From: Amycolatopsis japonica
GTDB taxonomy: Bacteria; Actinomycetota; Actinomycetes; Mycobacteriales; Pseudonocardiaceae
Assembly (NCBI RefSeq): GCF_000732925.1
Contig: NZ_CP008953.1
Span: 2,480,001-2,544,000, forward strand
DNA: 64,000 nt
Direction: 5' to 3'
Shown here: positions 35,134-43,499 of the stretch, piece after piece
Layout of the letters: every line of letters begins with the position of its first letter
How positions within the stretch are numbered: position 1 is the first letter of the stretch
The notes under the pieces: generated by a model
Database searches by the model: none
What the model was told of the DNA's origin: nothing
What the model saw: only the letters and a program-made list of their open reading frames with translations
Translations under genes and position numbers: made by a program

Positions 35134-36273
35134 TCAGCCCGGCACCCGGGCGGTGACGTCCCAGAACCGGCCGTCCGGACCGGTGACCAGGGTGCCGTCG
35201 ACGAGTTCGATCCGTTCGCGCATCCCGGTCAGGCCGTAGCCCGGCGTGTGCCCGGGGTCCGGTGCGGCGGCGAGAGGGTTGCGGACGTGCAGCCGGACCT
35301 CGTCCGGCGGGTACTCCAGTTCGACGCTCACCGCCTCGCCCGCCGCGTGCTTGGCCGCGTTCGTCAGCGCCTCCCGGCAGATCCGCAGCAGCGCGATCGT
35401 CTGCGCCGACGGGAGGTCGCGGTGCTCGCCCAGCATGGTGAACTCTGCCGGAGTGTCGTGTTCCCGGCCGAAGGTCCGCACGAGTTCGTTCAGCGCGTCC
35501 GGCAGGGCGCGGACGTCCTCGCGCAGGGCCGCCACGGCGTCCCGGACGTCGCTGAGCCCTTGGTCGGCGAGGCTTCGCGAAAGCGCGAGCGAACGCAGGG
35601 CGCCTTCGGTGTCGTCCTCCTCCACCAGCAGCGTGTGCATCACCTCCAGCTGGACGCGCAGCGCGCCGAGGGAATGGGCGACGACGTCGTGGATCTCGCG
35701 GGCGATACGGGTGCGCTCGTCGAGCGTCGCGGCGCGCACGCCCCGGGTGTGCGCCAGCCGTTCCTGGTGCAGCAACCGTTCCGCCTGCGCGACCCTGGTC
35801 AGATGACCGCGGCGGGTGAATCCGACGAGGACCACGATGACGACCGCGCCGAGCGCGCCCAGCCATGCCTCGGAGGGGCGGTGGCCGAGCAGGCTGGAGG
35901 CCACGATGGCGGCGGCGTCGAAGACCATCAGCGCGATGATCGCGACGGTGCCCGGTTCCAGCCGTGAGGCGAACGCGGCGAGGGTGATGCAGGTCATGAT
36001 CACGGCGGTGCCGTCGGTGGCGGCGCCGGTACCGAAGGCCGGGACCGCGCTCGCCGCGGCCAGCGGGAGCAGGGCGGCGCGGGGGAAGCGCTCGCTGATC
36101 CCGATCCACAGCAGCCAGCTCGCCGACGACACGGCGTAGAGCACCCACAGCCAGCCGGCGCCGGCCGGGACGGTCGCGGTCATCTGGGTGACGGCCAGCA
36201 GCGCCGTCCCGGCGGCGGGCGCGGCCCATCGCCAGCGACGTTCCTCGGCCTCTTCGGACGCTGCTTCGGTCAT
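35134..36273 (-). CDS. Sensor histidine kinase (HisKA_3 type)
   Basis: The product is 379 aa. Residues 15-150 hold about five or six transmembrane segments (LLAVTQMTATV, LYAVSSASWLLWI, ALLPLAAASAVPAF, AVIMTCITLAAFA, IIALMVFDAAAIVASSLL, AVVIVVLVGF), leaving little extracellular sequence, so sensing is probably intramembrane. The dimerisation/phosphotransfer helix is DERTRIAREIHDVVAHSLG with the phospho-His in EIHD. The ATPase domain has CREALTNAAKHAA (N box) and GYGLTGMRERI (G box). It is the likely partner of the convergent NarL regulator. The pair is tail-to-tail rather than in an operon, which is less usual. Confidence 0.9.
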   Translation of the reverse strand: MTEAASEEAEERRWRWAAPAAGTALLAVTQMTATVPAGAGWLWVLYAVSSASWLLWIGISERFPRAALLPLAAASAVPAFGTGAATDGTAVIMTCITLAAFASRLEPGTVAIIALMVFDAAAIVASSLLGHRPSEAWLGALGAVVIVVLVGFTRRGHLTRVAQAERLLHQERLAHTRGVRAATLDERTRIAREIHDVVAHSLGALRVQLEVMHTLLVEEDDTEGALRSLALSRSLADQGLSDVRDAVAALREDVRALPDALNELVRTFGREHDTPAEFTMLGEHRDLPSAQTIALLRICREALTNAAKHAAGEAVSVELEYPPDEVRLHVRNPLAAAPDPGHTPGYGLTGMRERIELVDGTLVTGPDGRFWDVTARVPG

Positions 36274-36473
36274 ACGACGATCGTAGGGCCACCACGACTT
36301 TTCGCTCGCGGGCGATCATTCCGAGGGTGGAAATACCGTCACCGTTGGTAGGAGGTCGCTCTCTCGCGGTTGTTTCCGCAGGAAGCGTCCGGCTAGTGTT
36401 CGCCGAGGCGAAAGAAAGCGGTCTCTCCGACCCTCCGCCGAACAATTCCCATCCCTTTCGGAGGAATCCTGCG

Positions 36474-37229
36474 ATGACCGCTCCAAGCGGCGATGCCGGG
36501 GACTGGGTCCGTGTTTTCCGGCCCGGAGGACCGTCGGTACCGCGTCTGATCTGCCTGCCCGACGCCGGTGCGGCCGCGAATGCGTTCTTCCCGCTTTCCG
36601 CCGCGCTCGCGCCGGGGATCGAGGTGCACGCGGCGCAATATCCGGGACGTCAGGATCGGGTCGCGGAACCGTGTGCCGAAGACATCGGGGAATTGGCCGA
36701 CCGGGTCACCGGTGCGCTCGCGCTCTGGGAAGGCGCGCCGTTCGCGGTGTACGGCCACGGAATGGGCGCGGTCGTCGGTTTCGAGGTGGCGAGGCGGCTG
36801 GAGCAGGTGCTGACCGGGAGCCCGGTCGCGCTGATCGTGTCCGGCTGCCCGGCCCCGTCCCGGTCCGGCTCCGTCGGGCTCCACCTGCTGCCGGATCAGG
36901 ATCTCGTGACCGAGCTGTACTCGCTTCGCGACGCCGGCTCGCCCGGTGCGCGGGACGCGGAGCTGCTCAAGGCCACTTTCCCGGCCATCCGGGCCGATTT
37001 CCGGGCGCTGGCCGCCTACCGGCCCGAACCCGGGCCGGCGCTGCGCTGTCCGGTCACGGTGCTCGTCGGTGACAGCGACCCGGCGGTGTCCCTCGACGAG
37101 GCGCGCGCTTGGCACGAGTACACCACCGGCCCGTTCGACCTCCAGGTCTTCCCTGGTGGGCACGGTTTCCCGGAGGCTCGGCCCGAGGAGTTCGCCGAGG
37201 TGGTGACCGCCGCGGTCCTGCGGCGGTGA
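36474..37229 (+). CDS. Type II thioesterase-like alpha/beta hydrolase with Gly at the nucleophile position
   Basis: The product is 251 aa from ATG 36474, with GGAGGA nine nucleotides upstream. It is full length for type II (editing) thioesterases and keeps family landmarks: the oxyanion region CLPDAGAAANAFFPL, YPGRQDRV, GDSDPAVS for the catalytic Asp and GGHGFPEA for the His. The elbow, normally GHSMG, reads GHGMG (codon GGA at 36759-36761), so the nucleophilic Ser is replaced by Gly96. Two base changes separate GGA from the nearest Ser codon types, so a simple sequencing error is unlikely. Either it is a non-hydrolytic binding protein, or it uses another mechanism, or it has decayed. Cluster context suggests a former or altered proofreading role for the PKS. 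Confidence 0.85.
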   Translation: MTAPSGDAGDWVRVFRPGGPSVPRLICLPDAGAAANAFFPLSAALAPGIEVHAAQYPGRQDRVAEPCAEDIGELADRVTGALALWEGAPFAVYGHGMGAVVGFEVARRLEQVLTGSPVALIVSGCPAPSRSGSVGLHLLPDQDLVTELYSLRDAGSPGARDAELLKATFPAIRADFRALAAYRPEPGPALRCPVTVLVGDSDPAVSLDEARAWHEYTTGPFDLQVFPGGHGFPEARPEEFAEVVTAAVLRR

Positions 37230-37244
37230 AGCGGCGATGACGTT

Positions 37245-37291
37245 GCGAAAGCCACTTTCGCAACCTTCAAGGTTGCGAAAGTGGCTTTCGC
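37245..37291. terminator. Near-perfect palindrome, GCGAAAGCCACTTTCGC family
   Basis: 37245-37267 pairs perfectly with 37269-37291 (23 bp) around one base. It lies between the convergent thioesterase and membrane-protein genes. The core matches the hairpin at 23454-23506. Confidence 0.8.
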
Positions 37292-37319
37292 GTCATCGTG
37301 GCCCGCGTGACGTCCGGGG

Positions 37320-37808
37320 TCAGCGTTGCGGGCTGCCGCCCGGGATCTTGGCGCCGCCGAGGCGGGCGGACAGCACGAGCGTCATCGCCATCAGGTTCGC
37401 ACCCAGCGAGAGCAGGATGGTGCCACCGCCGGAGGTCAGCGTCGCGCCGGCGAAATGCCCGATCACGCCGAGCACGCCGCGGACGAGCAGCAGGCCCACC
37501 CAGACGGCGAGGCCGAGCGCGCCGATCCGCTGGTAGACCTTGTCGCCGCGCCGCTGCAGCTGCGTCATCGCGCCCATCGCGGCGCCACCCAGGAGCGAGA
37601 CCAGCAGGCCCACGCCGAGGAAGACGATGTCGGTCACGCTGATGGTGGTGTCCAGATGCCGCATCTGGATGACCCCGATGGCGACCAGGGTGAGCGGCCC
37701 GCCCCAGATTTCCACGTTCTCCAGCGGTTTCCAGCTCATGCGCTGGTAAATCACGTAGACGACGACGGCGATGGCGACCGCGATGTTGATCAGCGTGCTG
37801 GTGTCCAC
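37320..37808 (-). CDS. Small membrane protein, DUF1453/CcdC-like
   Basis: The product is 162 aa from GTG 37808 with GAGGAG nine nucleotides upstream. Four to five hydrophobic segments are visible (INIAVAIAVVVYVIY, GPLTLVAIGVIQM, IVFLGVGLLVSLLGGAAMGAM, GALGLAVWVGLLLVRGVLGVIG, LLSLGANLMAMTLVLSA). It resembles the 33673-34212 protein in length and general pattern, but the similarity is weak by eye. Function is unknown. It is divergent from the UDP-glucose dehydrogenase operon; the 304-bp gap carries two TAGGGG boxes, so it may be controlled together with the sugar genes. Confidence 0.65.
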   Translation of the reverse strand: MDTSTLINIAVAIAVVVYVIYQRMSWKPLENVEIWGGPLTLVAIGVIQMRHLDTTISVTDIVFLGVGLLVSLLGGAAMGAMTQLQRRGDKVYQRIGALGLAVWVGLLLVRGVLGVIGHFAGATLTSGGGTILLSLGANLMAMTLVLSARLGGAKIPGGSPQR

Positions 37809-37949
37809 TGCGCACTCTCCTCGGCTGTGGGCGACCTGTTCGTTCGGTATCGATCACGAGCGTAGGAGCAGGCACCCGTCCCGGCGACCAACCACGGGTT
37901 GACGTCCGGGTGGAATTCCCCGATCCACCCGAACCGGGGAACCGGCGAT

Positions 37950-37975
37950 TAGGGGTGGGCACCGGTCGCTAGGGG
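37950..37975. promoter_or_regulatory. Two TAGGGG boxes 20 bp apart before the sugar/C5N operon
   Basis: TAGGGG at 37950-37955 and 37970-37975 is spaced by exactly two helical turns, 138-163 nt upstream of the UDP-glucose dehydrogenase start. The rest of the 37809-38112 gap shows no gene. Confidence 0.45.
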
Positions 37976-38112
37976 TTGTTGGCGCTTCGAGGCCGATCCT
38001 ACTGTCGGGTTCATCGGCCGGACCGCCAATTCCCGGCCCGATCGGCTCTCGCTTCCGAATCCCCTTTCCCGGAATTCGGAGCCGGATTTCGCCGACTGAA
38101 AGGTGTCTCACG

Positions 38113-39453
38113 TTGCATTCCTACCAAGTGGCCGTCGTCGGCGCCGGATACGTCGGGCTGACCACCGCGGCGTGTCTCGCCTCGCTCGGACACCGGGTCC
38201 GGTGCACCGATTCCGATCGCGGCAAATTGGCCCGGCTCCAGCGCGGTGAGGTCGACATCCTGGAAAAGGACCTGCCCGGTCTGGTCGCCGAGGGAATCGC
38301 CGCCGGACGGCTCGGTTTCGTCGAATCGGCCGCGGAGGCCGTCGAGACCGCGGAAGCCGTCTTCCTTTGTGTACCCACCCCGATGGGCGAGGGTGGGATG
38401 GCCGATCTGTCGGCCGTCATCGACGTCGCGACCAAGGTCCGTGACGTGCTTTCGCCGGGTTGCGTGCTGGTGAACAAGTCGACCGTGCCGGTCGGGACCG
38501 CGGCCAGGGTCGCCGCGCTGCTCGGCCGGGACGACGTCGCGGTGGTGAGCAATCCGGAGTTCCTTCGCGAGGGCACCGCCGTCCACGACTTCCTCAACCC
38601 GGACCGGATCGTCGTCGGTTCCGACACCCGCGGCCCGGCGGAACGCGTCGCGGCGCTCTACGCCCGGCTCGGCGCCCCGACGGTGCTGACCGACGCGGCG
38701 AGCGCGGAGATGGTCAAGTACGCCGCCAACTGTTTCCTCGCCACGAAACTGTCCTATGTGAACGCCATCGCCGAACTGTGCGAGCGGCTCGACGCCGACA
38801 TCGGCGACGTCACCGAAGGCATGGGCTACGACCGCCGGATCGGCCCGACGTTCCTTTCGCCGGGGCCGGGCTGGGGTGGTTCCTGCCTGCCCAAGGACAC
38901 CATGGCGCTCAAACAGGTCGCCGAGGTCGCGGGTTTCGAGTTCGGCCTGCTCGACGAGGTCATCTCCGGGAACGCGAAACAGGCGTCCCGGGTGGTCGAG
39001 CGGATCGCCGTCGCCTGTGGACTCGACGCGGACGCGGATCTCACCGGCCTGCGGATCGGCCTGCTCGGGCTGACCTTCAAGGCGGGCACCAACGATCTCC
39101 GGGATTCCCCGGCACTGAGCGTCGCCCGGCTGCTGGCCGAGCGTGGCGCGGAGCTGACCGGGTACGACCCCGGCCTCACCGGCGCCGAACCGCCGATCCC
39201 CGGCGTCCGGGTCGTCGACGACCCCTACTACATCGCGAAGGACGCGCACGCGCTGGTCCTGCTGACGGATTGGCCGCAGTTCCGTGCCCTGGACTGGCCG
39301 CGGATCGCCGGCCTGCTCGAAGGACCGGTCGTCATCGACACCCGCAACCACCTCGACCCCGACGCGCTCAGCCGGGCCGGCATCGCCTGGCGCGGCTTCG
39401 GCAGGCCGCCGGTCGACCCGGTGCGCACGCCGTCCTTCGACCCCGTTCCCTGA
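38113..39453 (+). CDS. UDP-glucose 6-dehydrogenase
   Basis: The product is 446 aa from a TTG start with GAAAGG upstream. It has an N-terminal NAD Rossmann fold (VAVVGAGYVGLTTAACLASLG), a central domain and a C-terminal UDP-binding domain (GLTFKAGTNDLRDSPAL). The catalytic Cys is residue 258 in GWGGSCLPKD, with VNKSTVPVGT and NPEFLREG as family markers. It oxidises UDP-glucose twice to UDP-glucuronate in the cytosol. It is first in a tight operon with a glycosyltransferase, which fits the glucuronic acid described for ECO-0501. GDP-mannose dehydrogenase is a close relative, but the context favours UDP-glucose. Confidence 0.93.
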   Translation: MHSYQVAVVGAGYVGLTTAACLASLGHRVRCTDSDRGKLARLQRGEVDILEKDLPGLVAEGIAAGRLGFVESAAEAVETAEAVFLCVPTPMGEGGMADLSAVIDVATKVRDVLSPGCVLVNKSTVPVGTAARVAALLGRDDVAVVSNPEFLREGTAVHDFLNPDRIVVGSDTRGPAERVAALYARLGAPTVLTDAASAEMVKYAANCFLATKLSYVNAIAELCERLDADIGDVTEGMGYDRRIGPTFLSPGPGWGGSCLPKDTMALKQVAEVAGFEFGLLDEVISGNAKQASRVVERIAVACGLDADADLTGLRIGLLGLTFKAGTNDLRDSPALSVARLLAERGAELTGYDPGLTGAEPPIPGVRVVDDPYYIAKDAHALVLLTDWPQFRALDWPRIAGLLEGPVVIDTRNHLDPDALSRAGIAWRGFGRPPVDPVRTPSFDPVP

Positions 39454-39488
39454 CCGTCCTCAAAGGACAGAAACGAAAGGTGGACCCC

Positions 39489-40712
39489 ATGCGGGTTTTG
39501 TGCACCGTGACCGGCTCGCAGGGCCACGCACGGGCGGTGCTGCCCTTGGCCAGGGCGGCGGCGAAGGCGGGCCACGACGTGCTCGTCGTGACCCCGCCGG
39601 AACTGGCCGACGTCTTCGAACCCGGGCTCATGCGGATCGAACCGGTGCTTCCGGGCATGGTCGAGGCCATCGGGCGGATGGTGCAGGAACGTCAGGAGGC
39701 CGAAGCGGCCGGGACTCCGCGCAGGGTGCTGGACACGCGCGACCAGCTGATCGCCACCGCGAGCGGCCCGCACGTCACCACCGCCTACCAGAAGCTCTAC
39801 CCCCTGGCCAAGGAATTCCAGCCCGACATCGTGGTGCGTGACGGCGCGGAGCTGTCCGGCGTGCTGGTCGCCGAGCAGCTCGGCGTCCCGTACATCAGCG
39901 CGCCGTCGGGTGCGGGCAACCTGATCGACCCGGCGGGCCTGGTGGAGCCGCTGAACGAGCGCCGCCAGGAGCTGGGGCTCGCCGCCGAACCCGACGCCGG
40001 GATGGTGCACCGCTACGGCCGTTTCGACTGCCTGCCCGCCGACACCTCGTTCGCCGCCTTCGATCTGCCGACGCCCTTCACCTACCGCCAGCCGTCGGAG
40101 GTGGCCACCGGCGAGGTCTTGCCGCCGGAGATCGCCGCGCTGCGCGCGGACCGGCCGCTGGTGCTCGCCTCGGTCGGCACCGCGCTGCCCATGCTCGGCG
40201 CGTTCAAGGCGTTCGGCATCGACCCGCCGGAGGAGATGGAGGACCCCGACGTCACGGTGCGCGCTCTGATCGAAGGGCTGTCCAGTGTGGACTGTTCGGC
40301 GGTGGTGGCGACGGCCGGGTTCCCGATCGGCGACGTCGAGGTCGGTGACAACGTGCTCGTCGTCGAACGGATGCCGCAGCCGCTGCTGCTCGAATGCGCG
40401 CAGCTCTTCCTGACCCACGCCGGGTACAACAGCATCCGCGAGGCGTTGCGCGCCGGAGTGCCGATGGCCACGCTGCCGCAGTTCGGCGACCAGCCGCACA
40501 ACGCCCGCCGCGTCGAGGAGCTCGGGTTCGGCAAGCAGATCCCCGCCACCACGCCGGAAGCGGTCGCCGAGACCTGCCGCGCGGTGCTGGCCGACACCCG
40601 GATCGCGGCCACCGTCGCGCGGGCCCAGCGGCGGAGCCTGACCATGCCGGGCGTGGAGTCCGCCGTGGCCCACCTCGAAGAGCTCGCCGGCCGGGCCGCG
40701 GGAACGGAGTAG
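39489..40712 (+). CDS. GT-B glycosyltransferase, probable polyketide glucuronyltransferase
   Basis: The product is 407 aa from ATG 39489 with GAAAGGTGG upstream. The fold is GT-B of the macrolide/UGT type: N-terminal acceptor domain (VTGSQGHARAVLPLARAAAKAG) and C-terminal nucleotide-sugar domain with FLTHAGYNSIREALRAGVPM and PQFGDQPHNARRVEELG, the His-Gly-Asp-Gln pattern of this family. It lies 35 nt after the UDP-glucose dehydrogenase gene, so UDP-glucuronate is the likely donor and a chain hydroxyl the likely acceptor (C13 in ECO-0501). The donor preference is inferred from context alone. Confidence 0.9.
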   Translation: MRVLCTVTGSQGHARAVLPLARAAAKAGHDVLVVTPPELADVFEPGLMRIEPVLPGMVEAIGRMVQERQEAEAAGTPRRVLDTRDQLIATASGPHVTTAYQKLYPLAKEFQPDIVVRDGAELSGVLVAEQLGVPYISAPSGAGNLIDPAGLVEPLNERRQELGLAAEPDAGMVHRYGRFDCLPADTSFAAFDLPTPFTYRQPSEVATGEVLPPEIAALRADRPLVLASVGTALPMLGAFKAFGIDPPEEMEDPDVTVRALIEGLSSVDCSAVVATAGFPIGDVEVGDNVLVVERMPQPLLLECAQLFLTHAGYNSIREALRAGVPMATLPQFGDQPHNARRVEELGFGKQIPATTPEAVAETCRAVLADTRIAATVARAQRRSLTMPGVESAVAHLEELAGRAAGTE

Positions 40713-40716
40713 CGCG

Positions 40717-42282
40717 GTGCAGATCGACCACTACGTCAGCCAGCTGCTGGACGTGCTTTCCACGCGGCCGGACGAGATCGCGTTGCGTCACGGCGACGAG
40801 GCGCTGACTTCGGCGGAACTCGCGGCGGCCATCACCGGTGCCGCCGCCGCGCTGCGCGACCGCGGGACCGGCGAGGGCGGGGTGGTGGCCCTGCTGACCG
40901 TGGGGAACAGCCCGGCGACGCTGATCGGCCGGTACGCCGCCAATCTGATCGGTGCCACCGTGGTGCACCTGCGCGGTATCAACGCCGCCGATCCGCTCGA
41001 CGAACTCCCGATCGCCACGCAGGTCGAGATCGTCGACGACACCGGTACCACCGTCCTGCTCACCGACGCGGCGAACCTCGACCGGGCCAGGAAGATCCGC
41101 GACGCCATGGCGGAACCGGCGGCGCTGGCGGCTTTCGGGGACTTCGGTGACGACGTCGCCGACATCACCGGGACCGCTGGCGAGGTCGAGCCGCGAGCCG
41201 AGGGCACCGCGGTGCTGACCTACACCAGCGGGACCACCGGCAGGCCCAAGGGCATCGGCCGCGGGTTCGGCGGGCTGGGCGCGGTGGTCACCAAGGCCCG
41301 GCACATGACCGAACGCTGCACGATGCTGGTCACCACGCCGCTCAGCCATTCCGTTTCGTCCACAGTGGACGACGCGGTCGCGTCCGGCGGGATGATCGTC
41401 CTGCACGAGGGATTCGACGCCGGCGCCGTGCTCGAAGCCGTGGAACGCCACCGGGTCAACCGGGTCTACCTGGCCACCCCGCAGCTCTACGACCTGCTCG
41501 ACCATCCGGCACTGGGCACCACGGACCATTCCAGCTTGCGCGAGCTCTACTACGGCGGGAGCCCGGCCTCCCCGGTGCGGCTCTCCCGGGCGGCGGAGGT
41601 GTTCGGCGCGAAGCTGATCCAGATCTACGGCACCACCGAAAGCTGGGTGATCGCCGCGCTTTCGCCGGAAGAGCACCTGAAACCGGAGCTGCTCACCACG
41701 GTCGGCAAGGCGGTCCCGTTCGTCCAGGTCGGCATCCGCGACCCGCACGTGCGGCACGAGCTGCCCGCCGGGAAGACCGGGGAGATCTGCGTCCGGTCGC
41801 CGATGATGATGGACGGCTACTGGAAGCGGCCCGACCTAACCTCGCGGGTCCTCATCGACGGCTGGCTGCACACCGGCGACGTCGGCTATCTCGACGAGAA
41901 CGGCTACCTGTACCTGGTCGACCGGCTCGCCGACATGATCAAGACCAACGGCATCAAGGTGTACCCGGCCGAGGTCGAGAACGCGCTGCTGGCCCATCCG
42001 GATGTCGCGCAGGCCGCGGTGTTCGGGGTCGCCGACGAGGACAACGTCGAGTACATGCACGCGATCGCGGTGCCGCGCCGGGGCAGGGACGTGGATCCCG
42101 CCGACCTGGCCGCGCAGGTCGCGCGGGTGCTGTCCCCGAGCCACGTACCGGCGGAGATCCGGCTCCGCGCCGAGCTTCCGCTGACCGACGCGGGGAAGCC
42201 GGACAAGCTCCGCCTCCGCGAGGAGGCGAAACCCGCCACCAAGTCCAGCCACGCCAAGCCAGAGAGCGAGTTGACGTCATGA
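40717..42282 (+). CDS. Adenylate-forming acyl ligase, probable C5N amide synthetase
   Basis: The product is 521 aa from GTG 40717, 4 nt after the glycosyltransferase stop. It is an ANL-superfamily enzyme: P-loop [19 protein letters not shown] (A5), [18 protein letters not shown] (A7/A8) and the C-terminal catalytic Lys in LTDAGKPDK. Its stop overlaps the ALA synthase start (ATGA). C5N pathways use a triad of ALA synthase, ALA-CoA ligase and an ANL-type amide synthetase that joins the cyclopentenone to the polyketide acid. This divergent ligase is the better candidate for the amide synthetase, and 43500-45035 for the CoA ligase, but the two assignments could be reversed. A role in activating 4-guanidinobutyrate is a third option. 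Confidence 0.85.
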   Translation: MQIDHYVSQLLDVLSTRPDEIALRHGDEALTSAELAAAITGAAAALRDRGTGEGGVVALLTVGNSPATLIGRYAANLIGATVVHLRGINAADPLDELPIATQVEIVDDTGTTVLLTDAANLDRARKIRDAMAEPAALAAFGDFGDDVADITGTAGEVEPRAEGTAVLTYTSGTTGRPKGIGRGFGGLGAVVTKARHMTERCTMLVTTPLSHSVSSTVDDAVASGGMIVLHEGFDAGAVLEAVERHRVNRVYLATPQLYDLLDHPALGTTDHSSLRELYYGGSPASPVRLSRAAEVFGAKLIQIYGTTESWVIAALSPEEHLKPELLTTVGKAVPFVQVGIRDPHVRHELPAGKTGEICVRSPMMMDGYWKRPDLTSRVLIDGWLHTGDVGYLDENGYLYLVDRLADMIKTNGIKVYPAEVENALLAHPDVAQAAVFGVADEDNVEYMHAIAVPRRGRDVDPADLAAQVARVLSPSHVPAEIRLRAELPLTDAGKPDKLRLREEAKPATKSSHAKPESELTS

Positions 42283-43487
42283 CCACCTATCTGGAGTCCT
42301 TCCAGCGCACCCTGCAGGGCGAAGTGCTGCAGAAACGCGACTTCCTGGAGATCGGGCGGCAGGCGGGCCGGTTCCCTGCGGCCAGCCGGTACGAGGAGGC
42401 CGAAGCGGTCGCCGAGATCAACGTCTGGTGCAGCAACGACTACCTCGGCATGGGCCAGCATCCGGACGTGCTATCCGCGATGAAGGAGGCCGTCGAGCGG
42501 TTCGGCGCCGGGGCGGGCGGTTCGCGCAACATCGCGGGCACCAACCACTACCACGTGGCGCTGGAACGCGAACTGGCCGAACTGCACGGCAAGGAGGACG
42601 CGCTGCTGTTCACCTCCGGCTACACCGCCAACGACGGTTCGCTGACCGTGCTGGCGGGCCGCCCCGAGGACTGCATCGTGTTCTCCGACGAGAAGAACCA
42701 CGCCTCCATCATCGACGGGCTGCGGCACAGCGGCGCGGAGAAGAAGATCTTCCGCCACAACGACGTCGCGCATCTGGCCGAGCTGCTCGCCGCCGCCCCG
42801 GCCGACCGGCCGAAGATGATCGTGTTCGAATCGGTCTACTCGATGAACGGCGACGTCGCGCCGCTGGCGGAATTCGCCGCGCTGGCGAAGCAGTACGACG
42901 CCATGACCTATGTGGACGAAGTGCACGCCGTCGGGATGTACGGCCCCGAAGGTGCCGGGATCGCCGCGCGCGAGGGGATCGCCGACGAATTCACCGTCGT
43001 GATGGGCACGCTGGCCAAGGGCTTCGGCACCACCGGCGGGTACATCGCCGGGCCCGCCGCGCTGATCGACGCCGTGCGCACGCACTCGCGTTCGTTCATC
43101 TTCACCACCGCGCTGCCGCCCGCCGTGGCCGCCGGCGCGCTCGCCGCGGTCCGGCACCTGCGTTCGTCGGAGCGGGAGCGCGAGATCCTCGCCGACAACG
43201 CGCAGCTGCTGCACAAACTGCTCGCCGAACGCGGGATCCCGTTCCTCTCGGACGAGTCGCATATCGTGTCGATCCTGGTCGGGGACGACGCGCTGTGCAA
43301 GAAGGTGCACGAACTCCTGTTGCAGCGGCACGGGATCTACATCCAGTCGATCAACGCGCCGAGTGTCCCGTTCGGACAGGAGATCCTGCGCACGGCCCCG
43401 TCGGCGGTGCACACCGGCAGCGACGTGCAGAAGATGGTCGAGGCGCTGGACCAGATCTGGCTGGATCTCGGCCTGCCGCGCGGCTGA
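42279..43487 (+). CDS. 5-aminolevulinate synthase for C5N unit
   Basis: The product is 402 aa, full length. It is a PLP fold-type I alpha-oxoamine synthase: [13 protein letters not shown] and [14 protein letters not shown] near the N-terminus, [10 protein letters not shown] for the PLP-ring Asp, and the Schiff-base Lys247 in TLAKGFG. It condenses glycine with succinyl-CoA to 5-aminolevulinate. Family knowledge: most actinobacteria make haem by the glutamyl-tRNA C5 route and do not need this enzyme, so its presence next to two ANL ligases marks 2-amino-3-hydroxycyclopent-2-enone (C5N) synthesis. The ATG overlaps the upstream ligase stop and 12 nt separate it from the next ligase. Confidence 0.95.
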   Translation: MTTYLESFQRTLQGEVLQKRDFLEIGRQAGRFPAASRYEEAEAVAEINVWCSNDYLGMGQHPDVLSAMKEAVERFGAGAGGSRNIAGTNHYHVALERELAELHGKEDALLFTSGYTANDGSLTVLAGRPEDCIVFSDEKNHASIIDGLRHSGAEKKIFRHNDVAHLAELLAAAPADRPKMIVFESVYSMNGDVAPLAEFAALAKQYDAMTYVDEVHAVGMYGPEGAGIAAREGIADEFTVVMGTLAKGFGTTGGYIAGPAALIDAVRTHSRSFIFTTALPPAVAAGALAAVRHLRSSEREREILADNAQLLHKLLAERGIPFLSDESHIVSILVGDDALCKKVHELLLQRHGIYIQSINAPSVPFGQEILRTAPSAVHTGSDVQKMVEALDQIWLDLGLPRG

Positions 43488-43499
43488 GAGGGGAGTCCG

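Noticed and set aside
36327-36473. Longer thioesterase start at 36327
   Set aside because: ATG 36474 has GGAGGA upstream and gives the normal type II thioesterase N-terminus; the extension has no coding character.
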